Source: Microbacterium oxydans | Lineage (GTDB): Bacteria; Actinomycetota; Actinomycetes; Actinomycetales; Microbacteriaceae | DNA length: 64,000 bases | Direction: 5' to 3' | Assembly (NCBI RefSeq): GCF_000956405.1 | Contig: NZ_JYIV01000024.1 | Location: forward strand, 62,001-126,000 | Position numbers and translations under genes: made by a program | Notes under the pieces: generated by a model | What the model was told of the DNA's origin: nothing | Seen by the model: only the letters and a program-made list of their open reading frames with translations | Database searches by the model: none | Part shown: in pieces, positions 50,393-59,644 of the stretch | How positions within the stretch are numbered: the first letter of the stretch is position 1 | How the letters are laid out: each line of letters opens with the position of its first letter

Positions 50393-52993
50393 CTATTCGC
50401 TGGCGCTGTTCTCGTCGCCCAGCGGCGTCAGCGTCAGGCGGTCAACGATGTCCTCCGGTGTCAGCCGAGCATTCTTCAATGCTTCGGCAACCGGCGCGCG
50501 CCGCGCCTTGACGTCCAAGGTTCGCAGCGTCTGGAGGTGAGACCACAAACGCTCCACGTCGACGGCCAGCGCGAGCACGTTTGCCGGCGTGACTCGCCAT
50601 GTGCCGGGCTCGGCGAGAGCCATGGCTGTCCGGTTCACGAGAGTTCGCGGGGAGATCATCACTGCGGCGCTTCCCGTGGGGATCGCTGCGACGTCGCGGT
50701 CGTGGGCGACAAGCCCCAGATGTCCGTTGACCTGCCGCACGTCCTCCGCGCCGATGAGTCCCTCCGGAACGTGCTCGCTCTTCGCCTCGAGGCTGAGCCA
50801 CAGATGGTCATCCCAGCACCATTGCGAGTCCGTTCGAGCATCACCGGTCGGCTTGCTGGCGTCGGCGCCCACGAGCTTTCCGAGAGCGCTCAGTGCCGGC
50901 TCATACGTGCCGTGGTCGATGGCGCCGAGACCGGAGATGGTTTCGGAGATGATCTGCGACAGCCGGGCGGGGGTGCCGACATCGCCGATGTACGCCGACA
51001 GTCTCACCACGGCGCTGGTGAACGCCGGGCTCGCCGTCATCGCGGTTCTCCCCGCGAAAGGCAGATACGAGTTCATCCAGGTGGCCGGGGTCGCTGCGCG
51101 GACTGCCTGATCTGCGAGGGCGTCGGCGGCGCTCGCCAGTGCGGGATCCTCCCTCAGCCTGCCTGCCTTGTCCATGAGCACAGCCGCCCGGAACAGCAGC
51201 GTCGCGCGGTAGCCGCGAGCGTCCCGAGCGCTACCAAGCGCGGTGGCCGCGTCGTGCAGCTTGTCAGCTGCAGTCTTCCAGTCCTCGTGCCACTGGCTTT
51301 CCAGCGACTCCACCTCAAAGCGCGCAGCGCGGGCGAGGGCATCAGCGGCCGCCGGCACAACCTGCCGAACGGAGGTGAGGTTGGTGGTGATGTCCTTCTC
51401 GGCGTTGTCTCGCCAATTGGTGCCCTGTTCGAGGAACGCATCAACGTTCTCGAGAACCTCGTCGGGTGTTGTCTCCGACTGTTCAAGGCCGAACTGGATC
51501 TCGGCCTGCAGCTCCGGAGGGAACGCGCGTGTCACTTCCGGCCGGGACAGGTAGGTGGTGGTCTCCGAGTCTGCGATGACGACGAGAGCCCAGTCGCTGC
51601 GGTGTCGGGTGCAGCGGCCGATCCCCTGCACGACGCGGCTGCGCACTCGCTCGTCCGTGACCGAGCTGGAACGTGCACGGGACTTGTAGAAGCGTTCCTG
51701 CAGGTTCGTGGTGCCGGGGAATCCGTACAGGGTCACCGCTCGGCAGGCGTCACCAGGCAGGTCGATGCCGTCGTACCGGTTGGCGAGGACCGCGGCGGCA
51801 TCGGTCGCGGATGCGAACGTATCGAAGCTCTCCTCCACGTCCCCCTTGTGGAACACGCTCCACCCGTCAGGGACGAGAACCTCCTCCGCCTTCTCAGCCT
51901 CATGGTCGCTGGGAGCGATGATCACTGCCTTGCCCATCTTCGCCAACAGTGTCTTCGTGAACGCTTCCGGGTCCACGCTGTCGACATGATGCGGAAAGAC
52001 AAGGAAACGTCGTCCGGATCGAGGCGTTGGCGCCTCGGGCGGGAGGGACAGCTTCTTGATGGACGGCCGGCCGAACGCACGCTCCAGCTCTCCGGCCGCG
52101 CCCATGGTCGCGGACAGATAGATGCGTTGGTTCGCGTTCGTGAACAAGGTGTTCTCGAACGTCGGCGGCGTCGCCGGCCGGATCTCCATCCTGTTCCACG
52201 ACAGGTACAGAGTGCACGAGGAGAGGTGTCCGTCGATGGCTCTGCGGGCGAACATGGCGCTCCGAGCTGCGCCGTCGTCCTTCTTCCCGAACAGGTTCAG
52301 GGCATTGCTGAGAGGCTCGATCCAGTCCTCATGCTGCGCGAGGAACAGAGCATCGACGAGCTCCCGGGTGCCCGAGCCCGGGTTGTTCATGATGAGCTGG
52401 CTGTAGCGGTCCGGGGACAGCGTCGAGCGGACGGCTTCGAGGACCGCCGTGTAGATGTCGTTGTGCTTCGCCCGGGACACCTCTACCGTGTACGCGTGGG
52501 ACACGTACTGCTCACCGGCGTGCGCGTCGTCGAACACGATCACATCCGCGTCGATGAGCTTGGGCGAGGTGTTGAAGATTGCGGAGTACGTTGTCACGGC
52601 AACCGCGCGAGCGCGCTCGTAGGACGTCTTCGCTGACGCGTCCCAATCGCCGAAGGGCCCTGACAGGTCGACGACGGGGATGCCTTCCTTCGCTGCTGCC
52701 TGCATGACCTGCTTCACGAGCTGGCGAGTGGGGCACGCGAAGATCGCACGGCCCTTGCCCTCCCGTCGACGCCAATCGGCGATGAGCAGACCGGTGAGTG
52801 TCTTGCCTGTCCCCGTCGGCAACTCGATGGAGAGATCCTTCGCCGTGACGCGCTTCGATATGTAGGCGCGCATGAGGTCGGTCTGCTGCGACCACAGACC
52901 CTCCGAATTCTCTCCGGTACGCGGGAGCAGCGGAAACAGCTTCTCCGGTGTCTCTGCGCGAAGTTCGGGGGCGGGCCCCTTCTTGAATGCCAT
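50393..52993 (-). CDS. SF2 helicase with C-terminal nuclease-like domain
   Basis: 866 residues from ATG 52993. Helicase motif I PTGTGKT (59-65), motif II DDAH (155-158), and motif VI-like VVQGIGRCTRHR. The family is DEAD/DEAH with an XPD/DinG-style second domain. The last 200 residues contain WDDHLWLSLEAKSEH, matching a D-(x)n-ExK nuclease core (D729, E736, K738). Such helicase-nuclease chains act in phage defence. The XRE gene upstream on the same strand may regulate it. Confidence 0.75.
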   Translation of the reverse strand: MAFKKGPAPELRAETPEKLFPLLPRTGENSEGLWSQQTDLMRAYISKRVTAKDLSIELPTGTGKTLTGLLIADWRRREGKGRAIFACPTRQLVKQVMQAAAKEGIPVVDLSGPFGDWDASAKTSYERARAVAVTTYSAIFNTSPKLIDADVIVFDDAHAGEQYVSHAYTVEVSRAKHNDIYTAVLEAVRSTLSPDRYSQLIMNNPGSGTRELVDALFLAQHEDWIEPLSNALNLFGKKDDGAARSAMFARRAIDGHLSSCTLYLSWNRMEIRPATPPTFENTLFTNANQRIYLSATMGAAGELERAFGRPSIKKLSLPPEAPTPRSGRRFLVFPHHVDSVDPEAFTKTLLAKMGKAVIIAPSDHEAEKAEEVLVPDGWSVFHKGDVEESFDTFASATDAAAVLANRYDGIDLPGDACRAVTLYGFPGTTNLQERFYKSRARSSSVTDERVRSRVVQGIGRCTRHRSDWALVVIADSETTTYLSRPEVTRAFPPELQAEIQFGLEQSETTPDEVLENVDAFLEQGTNWRDNAEKDITTNLTSVRQVVPAAADALARAARFEVESLESQWHEDWKTAADKLHDAATALGSARDARGYRATLLFRAAVLMDKAGRLREDPALASAADALADQAVRAATPATWMNSYLPFAGRTAMTASPAFTSAVVRLSAYIGDVGTPARLSQIISETISGLGAIDHGTYEPALSALGKLVGADASKPTGDARTDSQWCWDDHLWLSLEAKSEHVPEGLIGAEDVRQVNGHLGLVAHDRDVAAIPTGSAAVMISPRTLVNRTAMALAEPGTWRVTPANVLALAVDVERLWSHLQTLRTLDVKARRAPVAEALKNARLTPEDIVDRLTLTPLGDENSASE

Positions 52994-53119
52994 GACTGTC
53001 CCTTCGCCCTCTTGGTGCACTGCTGCTTCGAGTCTGGCGGGAGACGTGTATTCAAACGTGCGAGAAGTGCAGAATTTAAGACAGCATTAGGTGTTCGTCT
53101 CACCCGCAGACGCCGCAGT

Positions 53120-53407
53120 TCAGGAGTCGTCAGCGGACTTCGGGGCAGCAGGCCTCGGGAGCGACTGGGGTCGGAGCGGACCTGTTCGACGACGCAGGAG
53201 GTCAGTCACGTCGAGACCGAGCTCGACGGCGATGGCGGCGATGGTGAAGATGCCGGGATTCGGGCTTCGCCCATCCTCGATCTTCTGAATGGTTGACTCG
53301 TTCACGCCCGACCGCTTGGCCAGCTCTTTTCGGGACATTTTTACGTGTTCTGTTCGGAAGGTCTTGATCACATGCGCCAGGGCGGAACTCCGTTCAGTAT
53401 CAACCAT
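53120..53407 (-). CDS. XRE-family helix-turn-helix regulator
   Basis: 95 residues from ATG 53407. MSRKELAKRSGVNESTIQKIEDGRSPNPG is a canonical XRE helix-turn-helix (about 24-52), followed by IFTIAAIAVELGLDVTDLL. It is divergent from the IetAS-like genes with an 85-base AT-rich intergenic, and lies ahead of the helicase gene on its own strand, so it could repress both defence transcripts until infection. Confidence 0.9.
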   Translation of the reverse strand: MVDTERSSALAHVIKTFRTEHVKMSRKELAKRSGVNESTIQKIEDGRSPNPGIFTIAAIAVELGLDVTDLLRRRTGPLRPQSLPRPAAPKSADDS

Positions 53408-53492
53408 TGCGCACCTCCACTCCCTCCGATCTGCCAACACAAACTAGCAAAATACTACTATCTATGTAGGCTATCAGTGCTACGATAAGAAC
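53408..53492. promoter_or_regulatory. Divergent AT-rich promoter region
   Basis: Between the XRE start and the AAA gene is an unusually AT-rich stretch with TAGCAAAATACTA and CTATCTATGTAGGCTATCAG partial dyads. TACGAT at about 53478-53483 fits a -10 for the plus-strand genes. The likely operator for the XRE protein. Confidence 0.5.
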
Positions 53493-54461
53493 ATGGCTGG
53501 ACGGCACCTGCGGGACCTCATCTCCGCATACGGAGAGCGCGACGATCTGAAGTTCCGTCGCGCCGCGCAGGCCATCATCCAGGAGGAGGAAGGCAAGAAG
53601 CACACGGTGCTGGCGCGCGAGCTGCGTGGCATCCTGGCGGCGAACAGCAACCTCGCGGTGAGCGAGCAGCCGGCCCTCCCTGCCTTGCCCGTGGACCGGG
53701 ATAGCTCTCTGCCCCTGGCGTACGCGACTCATCCGGACGTCTACCTCAGCGACCTCGTGCTTGCGGATGCACCGGCTGCGGCGCTTGCTGGGCTGCTCAA
53801 CGAGGTGCGCCAGTGGTCCGCGCTGGATGCGGCGGGCATTCCCCGCCGCAACCGCTTGCTCCTTTCAGGTCCGCCCGGTTGCGGCAAGACCACTGCGGTG
53901 TCGGCGCTGGCCGGCGAACTCGGTCGCCCATTGGTCACTGCCCGCGTCGAAGGCCTCATCTCCAGCTACCTGGGGGAGACGGCAGCAAACCTGAACAGCC
54001 TGTTCGAGTTCGCCAGCTCTGGACCGTATGTTCTGTTCCTGGACGAGTTCGACAGCCTCGGAAAGACGCGGGAGGACAGCAGCGACCATGGTGAGCTCCG
54101 CCGTGTCGTGAACGCCGTGCTGCAACAGATCGACCGGTACGCGGGCCCATCGCTCATTGTCGCTGCGACCAATCACTCGAACATCTTGGACTCGGCGCTC
54201 TGGCGTCGGTTCGACGCTGTCGTCGAGCTGCCGCTGCCCGACCACGCGCAGATCATTACACTCCTCAGCCGGCTCCTTCCGAAGCTGCCCAGCGACAAGG
54301 CCGACGCGATGGCGGTCGAGCTGATGGGGCTCCCTCACGCAGGAATCGAGTTCTACGCGAACGCGGTCCGGCGTGCAGCGGTCCTTGACGGCGCCAAGCT
54401 GCCCACCGACGAGCATTACGCGCTCGCCCTGCACAGCACGACGTCTCGCCGCTGGCAGTAG
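53493..54461 (+). CDS. ietA: AAA+ ATPase, IetA-like
   Basis: 322 residues. A helical N-terminal 60 residues is followed by an AAA+ core with GPPGCGKT (126-133), LFLDEFDSL (Walker B) and ALWRRFD (arginine finger). In IetAS systems an AAA ATPase is paired with a subtilisin-like protease and gives plasmid exclusion or anti-phage protection. The next gene is such a protease. The assignment is by pairing and order; the symbol is provisional. Confidence 0.78.
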   Translation: MAGRHLRDLISAYGERDDLKFRRAAQAIIQEEEGKKHTVLARELRGILAANSNLAVSEQPALPALPVDRDSSLPLAYATHPDVYLSDLVLADAPAAALAGLLNEVRQWSALDAAGIPRRNRLLLSGPPGCGKTTAVSALAGELGRPLVTARVEGLISSYLGETAANLNSLFEFASSGPYVLFLDEFDSLGKTREDSSDHGELRRVVNAVLQQIDRYAGPSLIVAATNHSNILDSALWRRFDAVVELPLPDHAQIITLLSRLLPKLPSDKADAMAVELMGLPHAGIEFYANAVRRAAVLDGAKLPTDEHYALALHSTTSRRWQ

Positions 54462-54510
54462 GCTCAGCCCGCTGTGCACCACAGCTTCGTCGTGCCCTAG
54501 CATCAGCGAT

Positions 54511-56913
54511 GTGGCCAACCACCTTCCTCTTCCGACTCCGATCAATCTGACGGAGAGCAAACGCCGTCCCCCGAACCCGACGGGCACGGAGGTCGTCTTC
54601 AATCCCCGACGGCAGGCGACGACGCTGCGCGGCATCCTCGAAGGGCTGGAATCGAACCTTCCCGGTGCGTTCGTCAGCACCTCGGAAGAGGAAGACGGCA
54701 TCGATGCGTCGGAACTCGGACGCATCGTCCTGAAGATCACAGGCACCATGGCCTTCACAACCAGTGGGCTCGGCAGCTGGGACCACAAGCTCGTCGCCCT
54801 CGGCATCAGCCACGAGAAGACCTTCTACGCGCTCAGCGACGCTGACTCTCGCCGCTTCTTCCGTGAGCTCGTCGACACGTACGACGCGGACCCCGACGGG
54901 TTCGACACCACAGCGTCGTGGAAGCAAGCGCTCGACCAGATCGCGAACATCGAACTCTATGACCGCGGCGACCGAGAGACGCCGGATCTTCCTGACCCGG
55001 GCGACGACGGCGTCGTTGTCGTCGACATCAGCGCCTGGCCGACGTCCATCGCCACCCGTGGGGCCGAGAAGGAAGCGAAGGCCCGCATCACTGAGCTCGT
55101 CGAGCTCATCGACTCCTCTGACGATGACCGAGTGCATGTGATCTATGACGACGCTGACCCGGACCGTCCTGTGATCCGAGCTCAGCTCGGCCGGGGAATG
55201 CTGGACGTTATTCTCGACCACCCTCTCGTCGAGAAGGTGCGCGGCCCCCTGCAAGCGGATGTGACAGTCGCTGACCTCGCGGGAGGCAGTCGTCCTCAGG
55301 GCGATGTCGTCCCGTCGGGCGCCGCCATTGGCATCATCGACGACCAAGTCATCGACTCCAACCCCTGGCTCCATGGGGTCGTCGTGAAGTCGCGCTCGTT
55401 CCCTGACGACGGTTCGATGGGGATGCCCACCGCGCACGCCACACAAGTGGCGGGCATCGCCGCCTGGGGGCGCGTGGCCGACCTTCTCGACGGCGATCCC
55501 GGACGCAGCCCACGTCCCATCTATTCGGCGCGCGTAGCGCACAGCGCGGCGCAAGGGCGCACCGCCCTTGCCGGGGCGCCCACCGTCGAGGTCGCGGCAG
55601 CGATGCGATGGCTGGCCTCCGAAGGCGTTCGGATCGTCGTGTTCGCATTCGCCTACCCCTACGCAGATGATGACGCGCTCCCGTCCGATCTGACGGCAGT
55701 CATCGACGAGCTCGCTCGAGAGCTCAACCTCGTCGTGGTCCTGAGCGCCGGGAACCTCACCGCGCTTCCCGAAGGCACGCACTGGAAGACGGACTACCCG
55801 ACCTACCTCCACGACCCGTCCGCCCGAATCGCGTCCCCAGGAGCTGCCGCGCTGGCGCTCACCGTCGGGTCCGTCGCACACTCCCACGCCCCCGACACGA
55901 CCGCGTCCCGGGGTGCTGTGCGCATCGCTGACATCGGTCAGCCCGCACCGTTCTCCCGCACTGGCCCCACGGTCACCGGTCGCCACAAGCCGGAGTTCAG
56001 CGGTCATGGCGGAAGCTGGTCCTGGGATCAGGCCACGGGTACGCTACTCACCAAGGACGCGAACATCGCCACCACGACCCTCACCGCCCAACCTGGTGGT
56101 CGACTGTTCAGCGCTGTCGCCGGTACGAGCTTCGCGGCTCCATTCGTTGCACATGAGGTGGCGGAGATCGCCACACGATACCCGGACGCCAGCGCGAACC
56201 GCCTACGGGCGCTCACCGCGCTATCCGCATTGCCACCTGACCCCATGCCCGCCGTCATCCACAGCGCGTACGGGGTACCCGACGCCTCCCAGGTGCTCGA
56301 AAGCGACGGTCCCCGCGCGATCTTCGTTCACGACGGCACAATCGAACGCGACACCTACCAGGTGATTTCCGTCCCCATCCCGGATGAGTTCGCGAAGGAG
56401 ACCTTCGACCGCGAGCTTCGTGTGGCGCTGGCCTTCGATCCTGCGGTGCGCCGCAGCCGCCGGGACTACATCTCCGGCCGCATCAAGGTGCAGCTATACC
56501 GAAATCACACCCTTGAGGAGATCACGCAGATCTTCCGTCAACAGCCGACGGTAAAAGAGCGAGCGGCCGGCGCGACAGCGTTCGGCCTTCCCGACGGCCG
56601 CAACGCCATCAACCTCCTGCCGGGCTCGAACTCTGTGAACCTGGACACCGTCATGTGCCGAAGCATTCGCCGGCAGGGCGGCTGGGACCCGGATGACCAC
56701 AGCTACTTCCTCGTGCTCACCCACTCGTCGAGCCCGTGGACGGATTCGCAGAAGAACGATACGCCGACCCAGGACTACGCCATCGCCGTGGAGCTGCTCG
56801 CTCACGGGCGTCCCCAGCTCGATCTTCACGCGGCTGCGGAAGCGCAGTTGACAGCACAGACGGAAGCGCAGTTGCGCCAGCAGGGCCGACAGCGAGAGCG
56901 AGGCCGCTCATGA
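54511..56913 (+). CDS. ietS: Subtilisin-like serine protease, IetS-like
   Basis: 800 residues from GTG 54511. Peptidase S8 catalytic triad: Asp277 (GIIDDQ), His309 (TAHATQVAGI) and Ser540 (AGTSFAAPF). There is no signal peptide, so it acts inside the cell. A 250-residue N-terminal domain precedes the protease and a 250-residue domain follows, likely for substrate recognition. Presumed to cleave a host or phage protein when activated by the ATPase. Overlaps the next gene. Confidence 0.82.
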   Translation: MANHLPLPTPINLTESKRRPPNPTGTEVVFNPRRQATTLRGILEGLESNLPGAFVSTSEEEDGIDASELGRIVLKITGTMAFTTSGLGSWDHKLVALGISHEKTFYALSDADSRRFFRELVDTYDADPDGFDTTASWKQALDQIANIELYDRGDRETPDLPDPGDDGVVVVDISAWPTSIATRGAEKEAKARITELVELIDSSDDDRVHVIYDDADPDRPVIRAQLGRGMLDVILDHPLVEKVRGPLQADVTVADLAGGSRPQGDVVPSGAAIGIIDDQVIDSNPWLHGVVVKSRSFPDDGSMGMPTAHATQVAGIAAWGRVADLLDGDPGRSPRPIYSARVAHSAAQGRTALAGAPTVEVAAAMRWLASEGVRIVVFAFAYPYADDDALPSDLTAVIDELARELNLVVVLSAGNLTALPEGTHWKTDYPTYLHDPSARIASPGAAALALTVGSVAHSHAPDTTASRGAVRIADIGQPAPFSRTGPTVTGRHKPEFSGHGGSWSWDQATGTLLTKDANIATTTLTAQPGGRLFSAVAGTSFAAPFVAHEVAEIATRYPDASANRLRALTALSALPPDPMPAVIHSAYGVPDASQVLESDGPRAIFVHDGTIERDTYQVISVPIPDEFAKETFDRELRVALAFDPAVRRSRRDYISGRIKVQLYRNHTLEEITQIFRQQPTVKERAAGATAFGLPDGRNAINLLPGSNSVNLDTVMCRSIRRQGGWDPDDHSYFLVLTHSSSPWTDSQKNDTPTQDYAIAVELLAHGRPQLDLHAAAEAQLTAQTEAQLRQQGRQRERGRS

Positions 56914-57230
56914 TGCCGCACATTGCCTCGGCCTGGGGCCAAGATCCCTCAGCGGCTTTCCACGACGAGCTGTACCTCGCGTTCACCGTCAAAGAGGGCC
57001 ACGGAGGCAAGACCTGGGTGGTCGAAGGGCCATGCCCCTATTGCGCGGGGGACGTGAAGTTCGAGATCGAACGTGAAGGTGTCCCGAGCGACACCTCGGA
57101 CCTCGTCGCCCAGTCCGAGTCGTCGGATGTGCTGATGATCGAGTGCACGTGCTCCGCAGTGCACTCGGGCCGCCCGGCTGGAGTTCGCGGCTGCGGCCAG
57201 ATGTGGACGCTCGAGCTGGAGGCATCATGA
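56910..57230 (+). CDS. Zinc-ribbon protein in the IetAS-like operon
   Basis: 106 residues, ATG overlapping the protease stop. CPYC (about 44-47) and the later CTCS with a Gly/Cys end (RGCGQMW) form a probable zinc ribbon around a beta domain. It is not part of the described two-gene IetAS pair, so it may be a regulator, substrate adaptor or sensor. Coupled to the next gene by ATGA. Confidence 0.7.
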   Translation: MMPHIASAWGQDPSAAFHDELYLAFTVKEGHGGKTWVVEGPCPYCAGDVKFEIEREGVPSDTSDLVAQSESSDVLMIECTCSAVHSGRPAGVRGCGQMWTLELEAS

Positions 57231-57697
57231 CCGGCAGCACGTACAAGGTGACCGCGATTCGCCGCCCCACGACTGAGCAGATCGCGACCCATGAACGGGT
57301 CAAGGCAATGCAGGCAAACCAGTTGCCCGTTGTGCGCAAGGCTGCCGAGAAGTGGCGCAACGGTCTGGGGTTCTCCGGGGCTGCCGTTGCCGCAGCGTCG
57401 CTGTTGACGTCCCCAGAGGTCTTGGCCACGGCCAGCGAATCTCAGCGGATACAGGGCGGCTGGGTTGTTCTGGCAGCGCTTGTCGCGACGCTCATCGCGG
57501 TCGGCGGGAGCCTTCGGGCGTCCTTCGGCTGGCCGAAGATTCAGTCGCTCAGCCTGAACAAGGTCAAGGCGTGGGAGCGTGCTGAGGTCCGCAAGAGCAT
57601 CTGGTGGTTGCGCACGTCGATGATTGCGACCTTGGTCGCCATCGTCGCAGCGAGTGCCGGTGTTGCCGTGCTGCTCTTCGGATTCGTCTTGCCCTGA
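57227..57697 (+). CDS. Small membrane protein in the IetAS-like operon
   Basis: 156 residues. Cytoplasmic basic N-terminus, then three hydrophobic helices (about 48-68, 78-100 and 130-152). A membrane partner at the end of a protease-based defence operon would suit membrane damage as the final step, but nothing in the sequence shows this. Last gene of a four-gene overlapping operon. Confidence 0.68.
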   Translation: MTGSTYKVTAIRRPTTEQIATHERVKAMQANQLPVVRKAAEKWRNGLGFSGAAVAAASLLTSPEVLATASESQRIQGGWVVLAALVATLIAVGGSLRASFGWPKIQSLSLNKVKAWERAEVRKSIWWLRTSMIATLVAIVAASAGVAVLLFGFVLP

Positions 57698-57911
57698 CGT
57701 GCGTTTGGCATAGTGCGGACTGAGGTGCAAAGGGCAGCCACCGACGTTTCAAATCGGATTGACGGCTGTGAATGAGAGGGCCTCGCCTGCCCGTCGCCCC
57801 CTGCTTGGGTCAGGACTACAGGATTCGCGCCAAGACGTAGCGTCGCTTGGGGAACAGACGCGTTCGGCTCATACGCTCGCTTAGAGCCGACGCGAGTGGA
57901 GGGCAGCTGCC

Positions 57912-58994
57912 GTGGCAATAGAAGGACGAGTGCACCGCTGGCCCTGGCTAGTCGTGGCCGGCGTCACGATCCTGGCGTTGGGCGCAGCGGGGGCATGGGC
58001 GGCGCTGACGGTCCTGCGCCCGACGGATGACCCGCTCGCTTCTACGGAGCACACCTACGTCGAGGTGACGGCAGGGTCAGTCGGTACCTCCATCGCGTTG
58101 AACACTGTCGCTGCATGGAGTCAGGTCCCTGTTGCCGCCAATCAGGCGACGGGCATCGTGACTGAGGTGACCGTCGAGACGGGCGCTGAGGTTGCTCAGG
58201 GTGCGACCCTGTACACAGTCGGGCTCCGGCCCGTGGTCGCAGCACAAGGCGAGGTTCCGATGTTCCGAGATATCGGTGCGGAGGCTACCGGTGCGGATGT
58301 CAGTCAACTGCAGCAGATGCTTGCATCCCTGGGCCATTACGGTGGCGCCATCGATGGCAAGGCTGGGAAAGGAACAGTCACGGCCATCACATCGTGGCAG
58401 GGGTCGCTGGGCGTGGACAAGACCGGTGTGGTCGCTCTCGGAGACGTTGTCTTCCTTCCCCAGCTCCCGTCGCGTGTGGCTTTCGATCCAGAGCTCATCG
58501 CGAGAGGGCTGACCCTCTCTGGTGGAGAGTCAGCAATTCTTGGCTTGGCTCCGGCGCCCGCATTCTGGATCCCCGTGACGGACGCGCAGGCAGCCATGAT
58601 TCCGGCCGGAGGCTCGGTCGAGGTCACTGCACCGGACGGTCAGGTGTGGCCGGGCGTTGCAGGAGAGCAGAAGAGGAACGCGGACGACGGCACAGTGACC
58701 ATCGCCGTGGCGGGAGCCGAGGGGGCGGTGCTGTGCGGTGATTTCTGTGGTCAGGTGCCCATATCGGGGCAGGCCACGCTTCCATCCAAGATTGTCACCG
58801 TCGAGCAGGTCGACGGGCTCGTTGTGCCGTCCGCAGCACTGGTCACGACTGCGACCAATGACACGGCCGTGATCGACAGCGACGACAACAGAGTGCCTGT
58901 CGAGGTCGTAGCCTCAGCCAAAGGCATGTCGGTGATCACTGGCGCGCCGGAGGGTCTGCGGGTGCGCGTGCCGGCAATGGAAGAGCCAGGCTGA
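57912..58994 (+). CDS. Periplasmic-adaptor-like protein with peptidoglycan-binding domain
   Basis: 360 residues, GTG start. N-terminal membrane anchor (13-33), a half-barrel strand region (VEVTAGSVGTSIALNT), then a PG_binding_1 domain (ATGADVSQLQQMLASLGHYGGAIDGKAGKGTVTAI split), and a beta-barrel like that of membrane fusion proteins. In Gram-positives such proteins accompany MacB-type ABC transporters. It overlaps the ATPase gene by one base, so the three genes 57912-60735 act together in export or signalling. Confidence 0.8.
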   Translation: MAIEGRVHRWPWLVVAGVTILALGAAGAWAALTVLRPTDDPLASTEHTYVEVTAGSVGTSIALNTVAAWSQVPVAANQATGIVTEVTVETGAEVAQGATLYTVGLRPVVAAQGEVPMFRDIGAEATGADVSQLQQMLASLGHYGGAIDGKAGKGTVTAITSWQGSLGVDKTGVVALGDVVFLPQLPSRVAFDPELIARGLTLSGGESAILGLAPAPAFWIPVTDAQAAMIPAGGSVEVTAPDGQVWPGVAGEQKRNADDGTVTIAVAGAEGAVLCGDFCGQVPISGQATLPSKIVTVEQVDGLVVPSAALVTTATNDTAVIDSDDNRVPVEVVASAKGMSVITGAPEGLRVRVPAMEEPG

Positions 58995-59644
58995 TGACGG
59001 ACCTGAGAGTGCCATTAGAGGCGCGGGACGTCGACTTCGGTTACGTGCCCGGCTCGCTCGTCCTGAATGGATGGTCGGCGCAGTTCTCTGCCGGTAGCAT
59101 GACCGCCATCACCGGGCCGTCCGGGCGGGGGAAGTCCACGCTGCTTTACCTATTGGGATTGATGCTCCGCCCGTCGGCTGGGCAGGTCATCGTCAACGGC
59201 GAAGATGCTGCAAGCGCTCGGGACGCTCCTCGAGCACGACTTCGCGCGCAGCAGTTCGGCTTTGTGTTCCAAGACGCCGCGCTGGACGCGACGCGCAGTA
59301 TCCTCGACAACGTCACGGAGACGGCTCTTTACCGGCGCGAGTCACGCGCCGCCGCTGAGAGAAGAGCGCGAGACCTGCTGGAACGCTTCGGGGTCGACCT
59401 CCCGCCGAACCGCAAACCCGGCCAGGTGTCTGGCGGGCAGGCTCAACGAATCGCACTGTGCCGGGCGCTCCTGAACGCGCCACGAGTGCTACTCGCCGAC
59501 GAACCGACCGGCAACCTTGATCCGGCGACCAGTGAACTCGTTGTCGAGGCGCTCAGAGGGCACGCGCACGCGGGCAATGCCGTCATCGTCGTCACACATT
59601 CGCCAGGTGTCGCGGCAGCCAGCGACGCGGAGATTCGCCTCTGA
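58994..59644 (+). CDS. ABC transporter ATPase, MacB/LolD type
   Basis: 216 residues. Walker A GPSGRGKST, signature VSGGQ, Walker B VLLADEPTGNLD. Drives the permease encoded next. Overlaps both neighbours by one base (TGATG/TGATG type), so translation is coupled. No substrate can be inferred; related Gram-positive systems export peptides or antibiotics, or regulate the membrane. Confidence 0.92.
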   Translation: MTDLRVPLEARDVDFGYVPGSLVLNGWSAQFSAGSMTAITGPSGRGKSTLLYLLGLMLRPSAGQVIVNGEDAASARDAPRARLRAQQFGFVFQDAALDATRSILDNVTETALYRRESRAAAERRARDLLERFGVDLPPNRKPGQVSGGQAQRIALCRALLNAPRVLLADEPTGNLDPATSELVVEALRGHAHAGNAVIVVTHSPGVAAASDAEIRL

